A stretch of DNA of 63,519 nt from CAYUVH01 sp964448135. Lineage in GTDB: Bacteria; Verrucomicrobiota; Verrucomicrobiia; Limisphaerales; UBA8199. Location: contig CAYUVH010000060.1 in assembly GCA_964448135.1 (NCBI GenBank), forward strand, positions 1 through 63,519, written 5' to 3'. Position numbers and translations under genes: made by a program. Positions within the stretch are counted from its first letter, which is position 1. Each line of letters starts with the position of its first letter. The notes beneath the pieces are model-generated. The model was not told where the DNA came from. It saw nothing but the letters and a program-made list of their open reading frames with translations, and searched no databases. Below are positions 43,191-51,249 of the stretch, in pieces.

Positions 43191-44285
43191 CTACGCCGCG
43201 CCGGCGAGGCGCTGGCCGCTTTCGCGATCGAAGAAATGCGCGCGTTCCATGTGGAACAGGAAGGACACTTGGTCGCCAATTTTCAACAAACCTGGCGCGT
43301 GTCTTACGCTGAACGAAGCATCCTTGCCGATCACGCGAGATAAACAATCGGGTCCCAAAAACTCACTGCCCTCCACAGTTCCTTCGATGCACCCGTTACC
43401 TGTTCCCGGAGTGATGTCTTCGGGGCGGATGCCCAACACCACGGGCCGGTTTGTTTGCGTTAAGGCGCGTGTGACGGGCAAATGAAAGGCGCCATTGGAA
43501 CTCACAAAAACGCCGACACCGTTATTCAACTGCAACGTGCCCTCGAAAAAATTCATCGGGGGCGAGCCGATGAAGCCAGCGACAAACCGGTTCGCCGGCC
43601 GGCGATAAAGCTCCAACGGTTCGGCGGCTTGTTCAAGCGCGCCGGCGCGCATGACCGCCACGCGATGGCCGAGGGAAAGCGCCTCGGTCTGATCGTGAGT
43701 GACGTAAATCATGGTGCAGCCGATTTGCGCATGCAGCCGGGCCAATTCCGCGCGCATTTGATTTCGGAGCTGCGCGTCGAGATGCGAGAGCGGCTCATCC
43801 AGCAGGAGCACCTTGGGTTTTCGCACAAGGGCGCGGCCCAGCGCCACGCGCTGCCGTTCGCCACCGGATAGTTCCTCGGGCAGCCGGTCCAGGCAACCGT
43901 TCAGGTTCAAGAGTTGCGCGGTTTCGCGCACCCGCGACTGGATTTCCGGTCTCGAGATTCGCCGGATTTCGAGCCCGAACGCGATGTTTTCGCCCGCAGA
44001 AAGGTGGGGATAGAGCGCATGATGCTGGAAGACCATCGCCACGTCCCGGTCCCCGGCGGCCACACCTGCCAGGGATTGGCCGTTGAGGGAGATGGTGCCC
44101 TGATCTGGTTCATCCAAGCCGGCGATCAAGCGCAATAGAGTGGTCTTGCCGCAACCGGATGGGCCCACCACTGCCAGCAACTCCCCGGGCGCGACCGACA
44201 GGTTCAGTCCCGCCACCGCGCGCACCGTTTCGGCGCCGCGGCGCGCAAAACTCTTTTCCAAACCTTGCAGCTCGATTCGCGCCAC
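43191..44285 (-). CDS. MalK/UgpC-type ABC transporter ATPase
   Basis: 364 residues from the GTG at 44285 (VARIELQGLEKSF); a TTG at 44315 is the alternative. Walker A GPSGCGKTT, signature LSGGERQRVALG, Walker B VLLLDEPLSHLD and the H-loop THDQTEA are complete. The C-terminal regulatory TOBE domain includes GIRPEDI and GPDCLSRV. It energises uptake of sugars or glycerol-phosphate. No permease or binding-protein gene is adjacent, so it probably serves transporters encoded elsewhere. Confidence 0.92.
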   Translation of the reverse strand: MARIELQGLEKSFARRGAETVRAVAGLNLSVAPGELLAVVGPSGCGKTTLLRLIAGLDEPDQGTISLNGQSLAGVAAGDRDVAMVFQHHALYPHLSAGENIAFGLEIRRISRPEIQSRVRETAQLLNLNGCLDRLPEELSGGERQRVALGRALVRKPKVLLLDEPLSHLDAQLRNQMRAELARLHAQIGCTMIYVTHDQTEALSLGHRVAVMRAGALEQAAEPLELYRRPANRFVAGFIGSPPMNFFEGTLQLNNGVGVFVSSNGAFHLPVTRALTQTNRPVVLGIRPEDITPGTGNGCIEGTVEGSEFLGPDCLSRVIGKDASFSVRHAPGLLKIGDQVSFLFHMERAHFFDRESGQRLAGAA

Positions 44286-44334
44286 GCCGCAAGTGTTGAG
44301 GCGGGTCGCACCCAAGTCGAGCGCTTTGCGCCGC

Positions 44335-44841
44335 CTACTCGGCCTGCAGAGTCTTTTGAATCGCCGCCATTACCTCGGGCGATTCCACATCCGGCGAGGT
44401 GATGTAACTGATGCTCACAAACTGGCCACGGCGGTTGTTCGTGATGAAATTGTGGCTGCGCAGTTCGCCTTTGTCCGACTTGGCCGCGTAGGATAGGTGG
44501 ATTCCCGCCTGCCCGCTATCCGTCGTGAAATTCTGTTGTTTGAATGAATCCGGCGCGGCTTTGCTGGTGGAGAGCAGGGCCGTTTGCATCTTGTCGGCCG
44601 CCGCCTTCATATCGCTGATCTCCCCCTCGAGCAGCAGTCCGTTGATCATCCCCGCCTTCCCCATCAAACGCGGCGTGCAGGCCAGCTCCCGGATTGGGAC
44701 GTTCTGCACGACCCAACCGGGGCCGACGTCAATGGAGACCAGCGCCGGCTTGAAGGTGACGCGGTTGGAGGGTTTGCAGCCCGTGATGACTAAAGCGAGG
44801 CACGCGATGGTGATTACAAAGATTCGGTTTAAAGAAGTCAT
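44335..44841 (-). CDS. Lipoprotein, unknown
   Basis: 168 residues from the ATG at 44841, which puts the lipobox LVITGC near residue 22. The mature part contains VSIDVGPGWVVQNVPIRELA and a C-terminal RRGQFVSISYITSPDVES. No family recognised. It is 49 bp upstream of the ATPase gene on the same strand. Confidence 0.7.
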   Translation of the reverse strand: MTSLNRIFVITIACLALVITGCKPSNRVTFKPALVSIDVGPGWVVQNVPIRELACTPRLMGKAGMINGLLLEGEISDMKAAADKMQTALLSTSKAAPDSFKQQNFTTDSGQAGIHLSYAAKSDKGELRSHNFITNNRRGQFVSISYITSPDVESPEVMAAIQKTLQAE

Positions 44842-44973
44842 TGGCTTCGAAAGTTGAGGTTTCGGCATGGGAACCGGCTTTTTTGTAACATCCGGCCGGT
44901 CGGGTGCGCAAGCGGAACAGCGTTTCAGTGATTCGCGCTTGCCGTTCCTTCAGCGGCTTGGTTCGATGGCGGC

Positions 44974-45411
44974 ATGGATCCATTCATGCAGGCGGCAATC
45001 GCCGAAGCGAAAAAAGGTCTCGCGGTGGGGGGTATTCCCATCGGCTCGGTGCTCGTGTGCGACGGCAAAATCATCGGCGCGGGTCACAACCAGCGCGTGC
45101 AGAAAGGCAGCGTCATTCATCACGCAGAAATGAATTGCCTCGAAAACGCCGGGCGGCAGAAGGCCTCGGTGTACGCGCGATGCACGCTTTACTCCACCTT
45201 GTCTCCCTGCCCGATGTGCAGCGGGACCGCGCTGCTCTATAAAATCCCGCGCATCGTGATCGGCGAAAACGTGACGTTTCAGGGGCCGGAGGATTATGTG
45301 CGGTCGCAGGGCGTGAAGATCGAAATCCTGCAGGACGCGGAGTGCATCCAGATCATGAAGGATTTTATCGCTGCCCGGCCGGAACTTTGGAACGAGGACA
45401 TTGGAGTCTGA
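44974..45411 (+). CDS. Cytosine-deaminase-like nucleoside/base deaminase
   Basis: 145 residues from the ATG at 44974. The zinc motifs are HHAEMNCLENAGR (HAE) and SPCPMCSGTALLY (PCxxC). The LENAGR continuation resembles fungal-type cytosine deaminase rather than tRNA-specific TadA. It probably deaminates cytosine or a related base. It stands alone and converges with the gene at 45475. Confidence 0.83.
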   Translation: MDPFMQAAIAEAKKGLAVGGIPIGSVLVCDGKIIGAGHNQRVQKGSVIHHAEMNCLENAGRQKASVYARCTLYSTLSPCPMCSGTALLYKIPRIVIGENVTFQGPEDYVRSQGVKIEILQDAECIQIMKDFIAARPELWNEDIGV

Positions 45412-45420
45412 GAAGAGAAT

Positions 45421-45452
45421 CAGTGAGTCACTGAGTCAGTGATTCAGTGAGT
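45421..45452. repeat. 8-bp array G between convergent genes
   Basis: Four abutting 8-mers: CAGTGAGT, CACTGAGT, CAGTGATT and CAGTGAGT. It lies 9 bp after the deaminase stop and 22 bp from the stop of the convergent gene. Confidence 0.8.
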
Positions 45453-45474
45453 TGGGGAAGGGGGAGCCGGGGGC

Positions 45475-45924
45475 TCACTTTGTGGAAGGCGGTTCTTTCT
45501 TTTTCTCCTGTTTCTGGAAGGCCGAGTAACGGGAGACGCCATATTGGTCGTAGAAGTCGCGTTTGGCCGAGTTGACGAAAATCCAGGCTCCTTTGTATTT
45601 CAGGATGTCCAGGCTGCGCAAGTGCCCTTTCATCATCTCTTTTTCCTCGGCAGGGGTCAGCTCGATGCGTTTGTCCGCGAGCTTCCACGCGCCGGAGGCT
45701 TCGCCGTATTTGCCCAGGCAGCCGCGCCATTCGGCTGTGTAGGTGCCGTCGTCCTTTAGATTGAGAGTGAGATTGTATCCCGTGCCATCGCCGCAATAGT
45801 AGCTGCCGGCGAGCATCTTGGCGTCGGCGGGCGCGTCGGGGACGCCTTTTTCAGGTTCCGCGGCACGGAGCGCGGTCGAAAGCGCGAGGGTTAAGAGCAA
45901 GAGGGGAAGACTTTGGATTTTCAT
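45475..45924 (-). CDS. Exported protein, unknown
   Basis: 149 residues from the ATG at 45924 (MKIQSLPLLLLTLALSTALR signal). The mature part shows a lipocalin-like strand pattern with GSYYCGDGTGYNLTLNLKDD, then GTYTAEWRGCLGKYGEASGAW. Two cysteines could form a disulfide. It is 23 bp downstream of another exported protein. Confidence 0.7.
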   Translation of the reverse strand: MKIQSLPLLLLTLALSTALRAAEPEKGVPDAPADAKMLAGSYYCGDGTGYNLTLNLKDDGTYTAEWRGCLGKYGEASGAWKLADKRIELTPAEEKEMMKGHLRSLDILKYKGAWIFVNSAKRDFYDQYGVSRYSAFQKQEKKKEPPSTK

Positions 45925-45947
45925 GGCCCGCAACAGGTTGGAGGAGT

Positions 45948-46424
45948 TCACTTCGTTATCCTGAAAGTGTTGCCGGAGATCCACGTGCCTTTGCACCGGT
46001 AAAGACCGACGTTCCCGCGTTCCGCGAGGTAAGGAAAGTCCGCCAGACCGACGCTGGAAATGATCCAGGCACGATTCCCGGCCGCTCCCGGTCTGAAGCC
46101 GTATCCCATTCCTTTTTTGGATGGGACGTATGCGGGTTTGTCGCCGGGTGTCGGCTGGTTGGCAAAGGGATCGGCCGGAAGCTCCGCGAGGTAGCGCGGG
46201 ATCAGTTCATCGAGCGAGGCCGGCAACCGGCCCTCATGATCGTCGCCATACATATCCAGCGCGCCCCAGAGCAAAACAAAATCGCGGTCCGCCTGTTCGA
46301 GACGCTGCCGGTCGGTTCCCGACAGTTTGGCGTAAGCAGCGGAAGCGCGGAAATCATAGGGCTTTTCCTTCGCCAGCAAGGACAGGGCCAGCATCAGACC
46401 GAACAAGGGCAGAATTCGCTTCAT
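45948..46424 (-). CDS. Exported PulG-like pseudopilin-domain protein
   Basis: 158 residues from the ATG at 46424. A short signal peptide ends SLLAKEKPYD. The middle LWGALDMYGDDHEGRLPASL, then LIPRYLAELPADPF, is the usual globular core of PulG-type pseudopilins. The typical prepilin cleavage site and hydrophobic helix are missing, so it is a periplasmic derivative. It precedes the exported protein at 45924. Confidence 0.72.
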   Translation of the reverse strand: MKRILPLFGLMLALSLLAKEKPYDFRASAAYAKLSGTDRQRLEQADRDFVLLWGALDMYGDDHEGRLPASLDELIPRYLAELPADPFANQPTPGDKPAYVPSKKGMGYGFRPGAAGNRAWIISSVGLADFPYLAERGNVGLYRCKGTWISGNTFRITK

Positions 46425-46538
46425 ACGATAAACGACACCGAGGTCATCTCTTTCTTAGACGGAAACCGGGGCGGAATGCTCCCGTCCGCCGAAAAAAAAT
46501 TCGAAACCGTCCGCCCGGCTAAGTTGAAATGAGCGGAA

Positions 46539-49500
46539 TCACCATTGCCGGGCGCGATAGAAGCCGGAGGTGTTCGTCGCGGCGGGGTCGGTCAATTTGA
46601 TGAGGGCACCGTTGCCGGGAACGGGAGGCAGCGAGAGCCAGTTGCTCGCGCCGGGTGTGTGCGCAAATTCCAGCCCATAGTGCTTGCGATACAGCGTTTG
46701 TTGCCACGCGGTAAACCGGCCGTATTTGCGGGAGGGATTCAGCAATTCCGCGGGCGGGGTGCTGCCTTCGAGCAACAAGAGGCTGTGTTCGCCACCGGCT
46801 GCGATACCGACGACATTCGTGAGTCCGGGCGGCAGGTTGCATTGCCCATTCCAGTTTGCGCCCCACGCCACCACGGTGCCGTCGGCCTTCAACGCGAGAC
46901 TGTGTTCGCCGCCGCCGGCCACTGCCACGACTCCTTCCAAATCCGCCGGCACATCGCACTGCCCGGCCGAATTGTTGCCCCACGTCACCACCGTGCCGTC
47001 GGCCCGCACCGCGAGGCTGTGGTATTCTCCCGCGGCGATCGCCACCACGTTGCTCAGGTACCAGGGCACGGTCGCCTGCCCGGCGAAATTTCCATCGGCA
47101 TCCGTGTTACGACCCCAGCCGGCGACAGTCCCGTTTTCTTTGAGCGCCAGGTTGTGCCCGCCACCGCAGGCAACTGCCACCACACCGGTCAGCCCCGGTG
47201 GCAGGATGGCCTGACCCCAGGTATTGTCACCCCAGGGCGCCACGGTGCCGTCGGCCTTCAACGCGAGGCTGTGCCAGGCACCCGCTGCCACACCCACCAC
47301 CTGCTTCAGGCCGTTGGGAACGTCGCACTGGCCGTGCTCGTTGTTCCCCCACGGGCTCACCGTTCCATCGGACTTCAGCGCGAGACTGTGATAACCTCCC
47401 GCTGCCACTGCAACGACGCCGGACAGTGAGGCCGGCACGCTGCACTGTCCGTAATAAGCATCGCCCGCAGCCAGGGGCACGCCGTCGGACCGCAAGGCAA
47501 GCGTGTGCCACGCTCCGGCAGCGATGGCCACGGCATTGCTCGCTGTAATGGGGACGATGGTTTGACCGAAGGCGTTGTCGCCCGCGGTGGCCACCGGGGT
47601 CAAAGCCAGCACGGCGTTTGAACTGAGCGCGTATCCGTAAGTGTTGGTGATGACGACCGAGTAGGTGCCCACATCGGGCGAGCCCGCGGCCGGGATGCTG
47701 TAGCCGCTGCCAGTCGCTCCGCTGATGGGATTGCCGTTCAGGCTCCATTGGTATCGGAGCGGCGGCGTGCCGGTCATTTCCACCCCAAAGCCTGCGGGCT
47801 GGCCGGAGATGAGGACCACGTCCTGTGGTTGGGTCACGATGAACGGCGGCTGCGGATTGATCGGCAGCGTCGTCGCGCCGGCTTCATTTGAGGGAAGCGA
47901 ATCGCCATTCGCATTCACCGCCCGCACGACATAGAAATAATCAGTCAGCTCGGTCAGGCCGGAGTGCGTGTAATTGGTGGAATTGGAGGGCAGGGTGGCG
48001 ATGTCGGTATAAGGGCCGCCCGCAACGGAACCGACGGCGACAATGAAACTGGTTTCGTTGGTGGATGTGTCCGACCAGGCGAGGCCGATTTGATTGGAGG
48101 AAACACTGACGACCATGAGATTGGTCGGCGCACTGGGAACGCTGGCGTCGCCGGGCGGGATGACGAAAACGAGCTTGAGGCCGTCCGACACCGCGACCTT
48201 GCCGGCGTCGGGAATGGCGTCGGTCATGCGGATGGTGCCGTTCGTGCCCGCCGCGAAGTTGAACCGGCCCAGCAGGCTCCATTTGCCGGCGTTGGTCGTT
48301 TGATTCGCGAAAACCGTGTTGCTGCCGCCGTTGTAATTGATTTGGAACGGCACGTTCGTCGAAGCGTCCGCGCGATACGGGTGCCATTGCAAAACGTCAT
48401 AGTCGCCTTGGACGATCACGTTCGGCCGGTACTCAACATAGGCCGCGCCGCTTCCCTGTGTCTTCGAGAGATAATTGGTGCCGAAGGAATTCGTGTCCGA
48501 GGACGTCGCCCCATAGTACGTGCCGTTGTAAAAGGTCCGCGTGGAGGTCCAGATCCCGCTGACCGCGGCACGTGGATTATCAATCACGATATTGTTCACG
48601 ATACCGGGGAACGAACCGATGGTGCTCGCTTTGATGTTGTTGAACTGGCCCACGCCGTGAAGGTCGGCCCGCCAGAAATTCGCGCCCTGGTAGCCGCCGG
48701 GCGTCACCGCATCCACATCCGCCGCCAGAAAATCCACAAATTCCATCACATATTCGGGCGGGATTTCGCTCACGCCGGTATTAGGCGGATTGGGACCGTA
48801 TACGTGATTGGCCGGCGCGAGGGGCTTGATGGAGTTCGTCCAGTACACGGTGAGGCCGTTGATGTTGGTGGGAGGCAGGCTCGCGAGGCTGTTCTGCCAG
48901 TTGCGGAAATTCACGTCCGTCCAATTGATGCCGCCGCTCGGCCGGCTTTTCACGTTGGACCAGCCCGCGGGATAAATCTGCGGCATCACCGTGTCGCACC
49001 AGTAACCGAATTCCTTGTACGGAAACGACGAGTGAAAACTGATGATCGGAAAGGGCGAGTGGGCGAGGAATTTATTCGGCCAGTTCGACCGCGTGGCCGA
49101 GCACATCTGCCAGGCCTTGGCCGGCCCCTGCGTGCCGATCCAGGACGCGCTGCTTTCCCATTCGGATTCGCCATCCCAGACAAAACCGTCGGCGCCCTGG
49201 TTGAACACATAATCCGCCATCGCAATTTCGCCCACGATGTTCGAGCCATAGGTACGATTGTAGCCGAAAACCAGAATCCCCTGCTGATGCGCCTTGTTGA
49301 CGAGGTTGCTCGTGAACTGCGGCCGGCCGTAAGTGCCATTGTAGAGCAAATCGCTCGTCGCCGCCTTCACAATGACGTAACGCACGCCAATGGTCTTGTA
49401 GTACATGAAGAGACTTGTTTCGTTTGTGACCGCGGGGATGTTGCCGCCGAGTTTGTTGGTCGTGTAACTCATCACATAGATCCAATCGCCCTTGCCAAGG

Positions 49501-49610
49501 TTGGCGGGATCAATGCCCCCGTCACGGATCATCGCGCGCAGAGTTTGGGGAGTCAGGATGAGCGAAAGGAGAACCAACGCCGGCCAGAGAAGACGCAAGA
49601 CACGGGGCAT
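46539..49610 (-). CDS. Secreted multidomain protein with RCC1 repeats
   Basis: 1023 residues from the ATG at 49610, with signal peptide ending LTPQTLRA. The N-terminal third (to about 330) is TIM-barrel-like with YVMSYTTNKLGG and DGFVWDGESEW. A golvesin C-terminal-like carbohydrate-binding domain follows (VIDNPRAAVSGIWTST). Then come an FN3 domain, an Ig-like domain (PPFIVTQPQDVVLISGQPAG) and about seven RCC1 repeats of roughly 45-50 residues (AAGxxHSLALKxDGTVxxWG). The plan suggests a surface glycan-interacting protein. Its upstream region is interrupted by an insertion sequence. Confidence 0.88.
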   Translation of the reverse strand: MPRVLRLLWPALVLLSLILTPQTLRAMIRDGGIDPANLGKGDWIYVMSYTTNKLGGNIPAVTNETSLFMYYKTIGVRYVIVKAATSDLLYNGTYGRPQFTSNLVNKAHQQGILVFGYNRTYGSNIVGEIAMADYVFNQGADGFVWDGESEWESSASWIGTQGPAKAWQMCSATRSNWPNKFLAHSPFPIISFHSSFPYKEFGYWCDTVMPQIYPAGWSNVKSRPSGGINWTDVNFRNWQNSLASLPPTNINGLTVYWTNSIKPLAPANHVYGPNPPNTGVSEIPPEYVMEFVDFLAADVDAVTPGGYQGANFWRADLHGVGQFNNIKASTIGSFPGIVNNIVIDNPRAAVSGIWTSTRTFYNGTYYGATSSDTNSFGTNYLSKTQGSGAAYVEYRPNVIVQGDYDVLQWHPYRADASTNVPFQINYNGGSNTVFANQTTNAGKWSLLGRFNFAAGTNGTIRMTDAIPDAGKVAVSDGLKLVFVIPPGDASVPSAPTNLMVVSVSSNQIGLAWSDTSTNETSFIVAVGSVAGGPYTDIATLPSNSTNYTHSGLTELTDYFYVVRAVNANGDSLPSNEAGATTLPINPQPPFIVTQPQDVVLISGQPAGFGVEMTGTPPLRYQWSLNGNPISGATGSGYSIPAAGSPDVGTYSVVITNTYGYALSSNAVLALTPVATAGDNAFGQTIVPITASNAVAIAAGAWHTLALRSDGVPLAAGDAYYGQCSVPASLSGVVAVAAGGYHSLALKSDGTVSPWGNNEHGQCDVPNGLKQVVGVAAGAWHSLALKADGTVAPWGDNTWGQAILPPGLTGVVAVACGGGHNLALKENGTVAGWGRNTDADGNFAGQATVPWYLSNVVAIAAGEYHSLAVRADGTVVTWGNNSAGQCDVPADLEGVVAVAGGGEHSLALKADGTVVAWGANWNGQCNLPPGLTNVVGIAAGGEHSLLLLEGSTPPAELLNPSRKYGRFTAWQQTLYRKHYGLEFAHTPGASNWLSLPPVPGNGALIKLTDPAATNTSGFYRARQW

Positions 49611-49641
49611 AATTTCGTTTGACAGTCTGGCGCAGAAATTC

Positions 49642-49653
49642 GTTGACGTCAAC
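49642..49653. promoter_or_regulatory. GTTGACGTCAAC palindrome
   Basis: A perfect 12-bp palindrome 32 bp upstream of the RCC1-protein ATG. In gene sense it includes TTGACG, a possible -35 box. The insertion sequence's target duplication begins 7 bp further upstream. Confidence 0.45.
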
Positions 49654-49659
49654 CACGGA

Positions 49660-49668
49660 CGGTCCGGT
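49660..49668. repeat. Target site duplication, left copy
   Basis: CGGTCCGGT is repeated exactly at 51075-51083 on the other side of the insertion sequence. A 9-bp duplication agrees with ISKra4-type elements. Confidence 0.9.
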
Positions 49669-49692
49669 GGGTGTGACTGGAACTGCCGGTCA
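49669..49692 (+). repeat. Left terminal inverted repeat
   Basis: The 24-bp end begins GGGTGTGACTGG. It matches the reverse complement of 51051-51074 at 22 of 24 positions (GG versus AA at the two mismatches). Confidence 0.92.
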
Positions 49693-49749
49693 AAAAATTC
49701 TCAATTTTGAGATTGTACAAGCTCGGAAGGTGTATAAATAAAGCAGTTC

Positions 49750-50034
49750 ATGAACGATGAACTGCACAAACCAAGCGGTAGTAAAAAAAGTCTGGATGAA
49801 CGCTTCGCCAATCGGCCGCATACGTATCGGCGGTTGCAGCAGATAGCCGATCAGATGGATCAGGCGATGGCCAAGGGGGCCACGGCGGATGAGGCTGAGG
49901 CGATGGCGATCGAACAACTTCAAAAGCTTGGAGGGGAGCTCTTGACCGATTGGGCCGAGGCCAAACATCAGGACGCACTCCAGCGGGCGCGGCGCGATCA
50001 TCCCGAGAGCAGCAAGCACATTAAAAAAAAGTAA
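49750..50034 (+). CDS. ISKra4 orfA
   Basis: 94 residues from the ATG at 49750. It is helical and charged (ERFANRPHTYRRLQQIADQM) and ends in KHIKKK at an A-run before TAA. Normal function is as the N-terminal part of the fused transposase after a -1 frameshift. Confidence 0.85.
   Translation: MNDELHKPSGSKKSLDERFANRPHTYRRLQQIADQMDQAMAKGATADEAEAMAIEQLQKLGGELLTDWAEAKHQDALQRARRDHPESSKHIKKK
50023..50031 (+). promoter_or_regulatory. A8G slippery site for -1 frameshifting
   Basis: Eight A and one G directly precede the orfA stop (50032-50034). A -1 slip joins orfA to a frame reading VIWFTTFGRWELQEQLLRLG and then the known transposase body. Confidence 0.8.
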
Positions 50035-51053
50035 TCTGGTTTACGACTTTTGGGCGGTGGGAACTCCAGGAGCAGTTGCTCCGCTTGGGCCGACGTGGCG
50101 CGGAGTTGCGCCCGTTCTGCCAGCGTGCGGGCGTGCGTCATCGTGGATACTCCCGATGCTTGCAGCGCGTCGTGGTGGATTTTGGTGCCGAGCACTCGTT
50201 TGGCAAGGCCGCCGAACGAGTGCGCGAGCATTATGGGATTGCAGTACCCGTGGAGGCCATCCGCCAGCAGACTTTGCGTCATGGACGAAGTATCTCTCAG
50301 CTGGCCAAAGAGAATCGGGCGCCAGCTGGCACCCTGATTGTGCAGATGGACGGTACGATGGTTCCGGTGGTGGAGACCGGCACGGGCGCCGATAAGCGCA
50401 AAGGCAAACAACTGCTGTGGCGTGAGGCGCGCCTCGCGCTGGCCCGCCCCAGTAACCAGACGCAAGCGGTGTATGGCGCGACGCTGGGGACAGCCCAAAC
50501 CGCCTCCTGGTTGTGGCGGGAAGTGTCACTTAAGGCCGGTCTTTCAGAGAAGACGCGGGTGCATGGCTTGGGCGACGGCGCGCCTTGGATCGTCGATAAG
50601 TTTCGCGACAACTTCGGCTCTCAAGGCTCCTATCTGCTCGACTTCTATCATGTGAGCCAATACCTGGCCCAGGCCGCCACCCGCATCACCCGGAGCCACA
50701 AACAACGTGAATGGGTTCGACGCCAACAGGGCCGACTGCTCAACAACCAAAGCAACAAAATCCTGCGTAGCTTACACCCGCATCTGGAGCCAGCAGGCAC
50801 TCCGGAGGCTCCCGTCAGCGACGCACACCGATACCTGACGCAGCGCCAGGACTGCCTGGACTACGTCGCTGCCAGAAACTCAGGCCTGCCCATTGGCTCA
50901 GGCGAGGTGGAGAGCGGTCATCGTCATGTAATTCAAAAACGTCTCAAAGTAGCCGGTGCTTGGTGGAACCAAACCAATGCCCAAGCCATGCTCAACCTCC
51001 GCACTGCCAGAGCCAACTACCAGTGGTCCCAATATTGGCTAGCCCAAAACTGA
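50031..51053 (+). CDS. ISKra4 transposase (orfB, via frameshift)
   Basis: About 340 residues when read from the frameshift; a TTG at 50076 would allow a shorter independent start. The DDE-type core shows MDGTMVPVVE (first Asp), GDGAPWIVDKF (second region), LDFYHVSQYL, and GLPIGSGEVESGHRHVIQKR (Glu region), followed by GAWWNQTNAQAML. All are characteristic of ISKra4 transposases. No disabling changes are visible. Confidence 0.9.
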   Translation, partial: VIWFTTFGRWELQEQLLRLGRRGAELRPFCQRAGVRHRGYSRCLQRVVVDFGAEHSFGKAAERVREHYGIAVPVEAIRQQTLRHGRSISQLAKENRAPAGTLIVQMDGTMVPVVETGTGADKRKGKQLLWREARLALARPSNQTQAVYGATLGTAQTASWLWREVSLKAGLSEKTRVHGLGDGAPWIVDKFRDNFGSQGSYLLDFYHVSQYLAQAATRITRSHKQREWVRRQQGRLLNNQSNKILRSLHPHLEPAGTPEAPVSDAHRYLTQRQDCLDYVAARNSGLPIGSGEVESGHRHVIQKRLKVAGAWWNQTNAQAMLNLRTARANYQWSQYWLAQN

Positions 51054-51074
51054 CCGGCAGTTTTAGTCACACCC
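51051..51074 (-). repeat. Right terminal inverted repeat
   Basis: The reverse complement begins GGGTGTGACTAA and pairs with 49669-49692. It overlaps the last codon of the transposase gene. Confidence 0.92.
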
Positions 51075-51083
51075 CGGTCCGGT
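51075..51083. repeat. Target site duplication, right copy
   Basis: CGGTCCGGT, identical to 49660-49668. Confidence 0.9.
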
Positions 51084-51104
51084 CGTAGCTGCTCGTGGCA
51101 AAAC

Positions 51105-51190
51105 TTGTTACGGGTTGGTACGGGTCTGGTACGGGCTTTTGGTACGGGTTTCACTCAATGTTTACGGGCCTTGGTACAGGTGGTACGGGT
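51105..51190 (-). repeat. Array H (GGTACGGG, about 10.7 bp)
   Basis: TACGGG-type words begin at 51109, 51119, 51130, 51143, 51163, 51175 and 51184. In the minus-strand sense the word is CCCGTACCA, resembling the lexA word CCCATTACAA. It starts 60 bp past the cardiolipin synthase stop. Before insertion of the IS it would have lain about 80-165 bp upstream of the RCC1-protein gene. Confidence 0.7.
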
Positions 51191-51249
51191 TTGGGGAGCA
51201 TATGCCCCCATACCGCCCCGGCCTGGCATGATCGGCGCGGTACCAACCC

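Larger units (their letters stand above)
49669..51074 (+). mobile_element. Intact ISKra4-family insertion sequence
   Basis: 1406 bp, bounded by 24-bp terminal inverted repeats and a 9-bp target duplication. It encodes a short orfA and a transposase orfB joined by an A8G slippery run in the -1 frame. Length, duplication size and transposase motifs fit ISKra4-type elements. Both ends are intact, so insertion is probably recent. It sits 58 bp upstream of the RCC1-protein start. Confidence 0.92.

Noticed and set aside
47964..49622. 552-residue plus-strand open frame
   Set aside because: Antisense to the RCC1/golvesin protein, with Arg-rich composition typical of a shadow frame.
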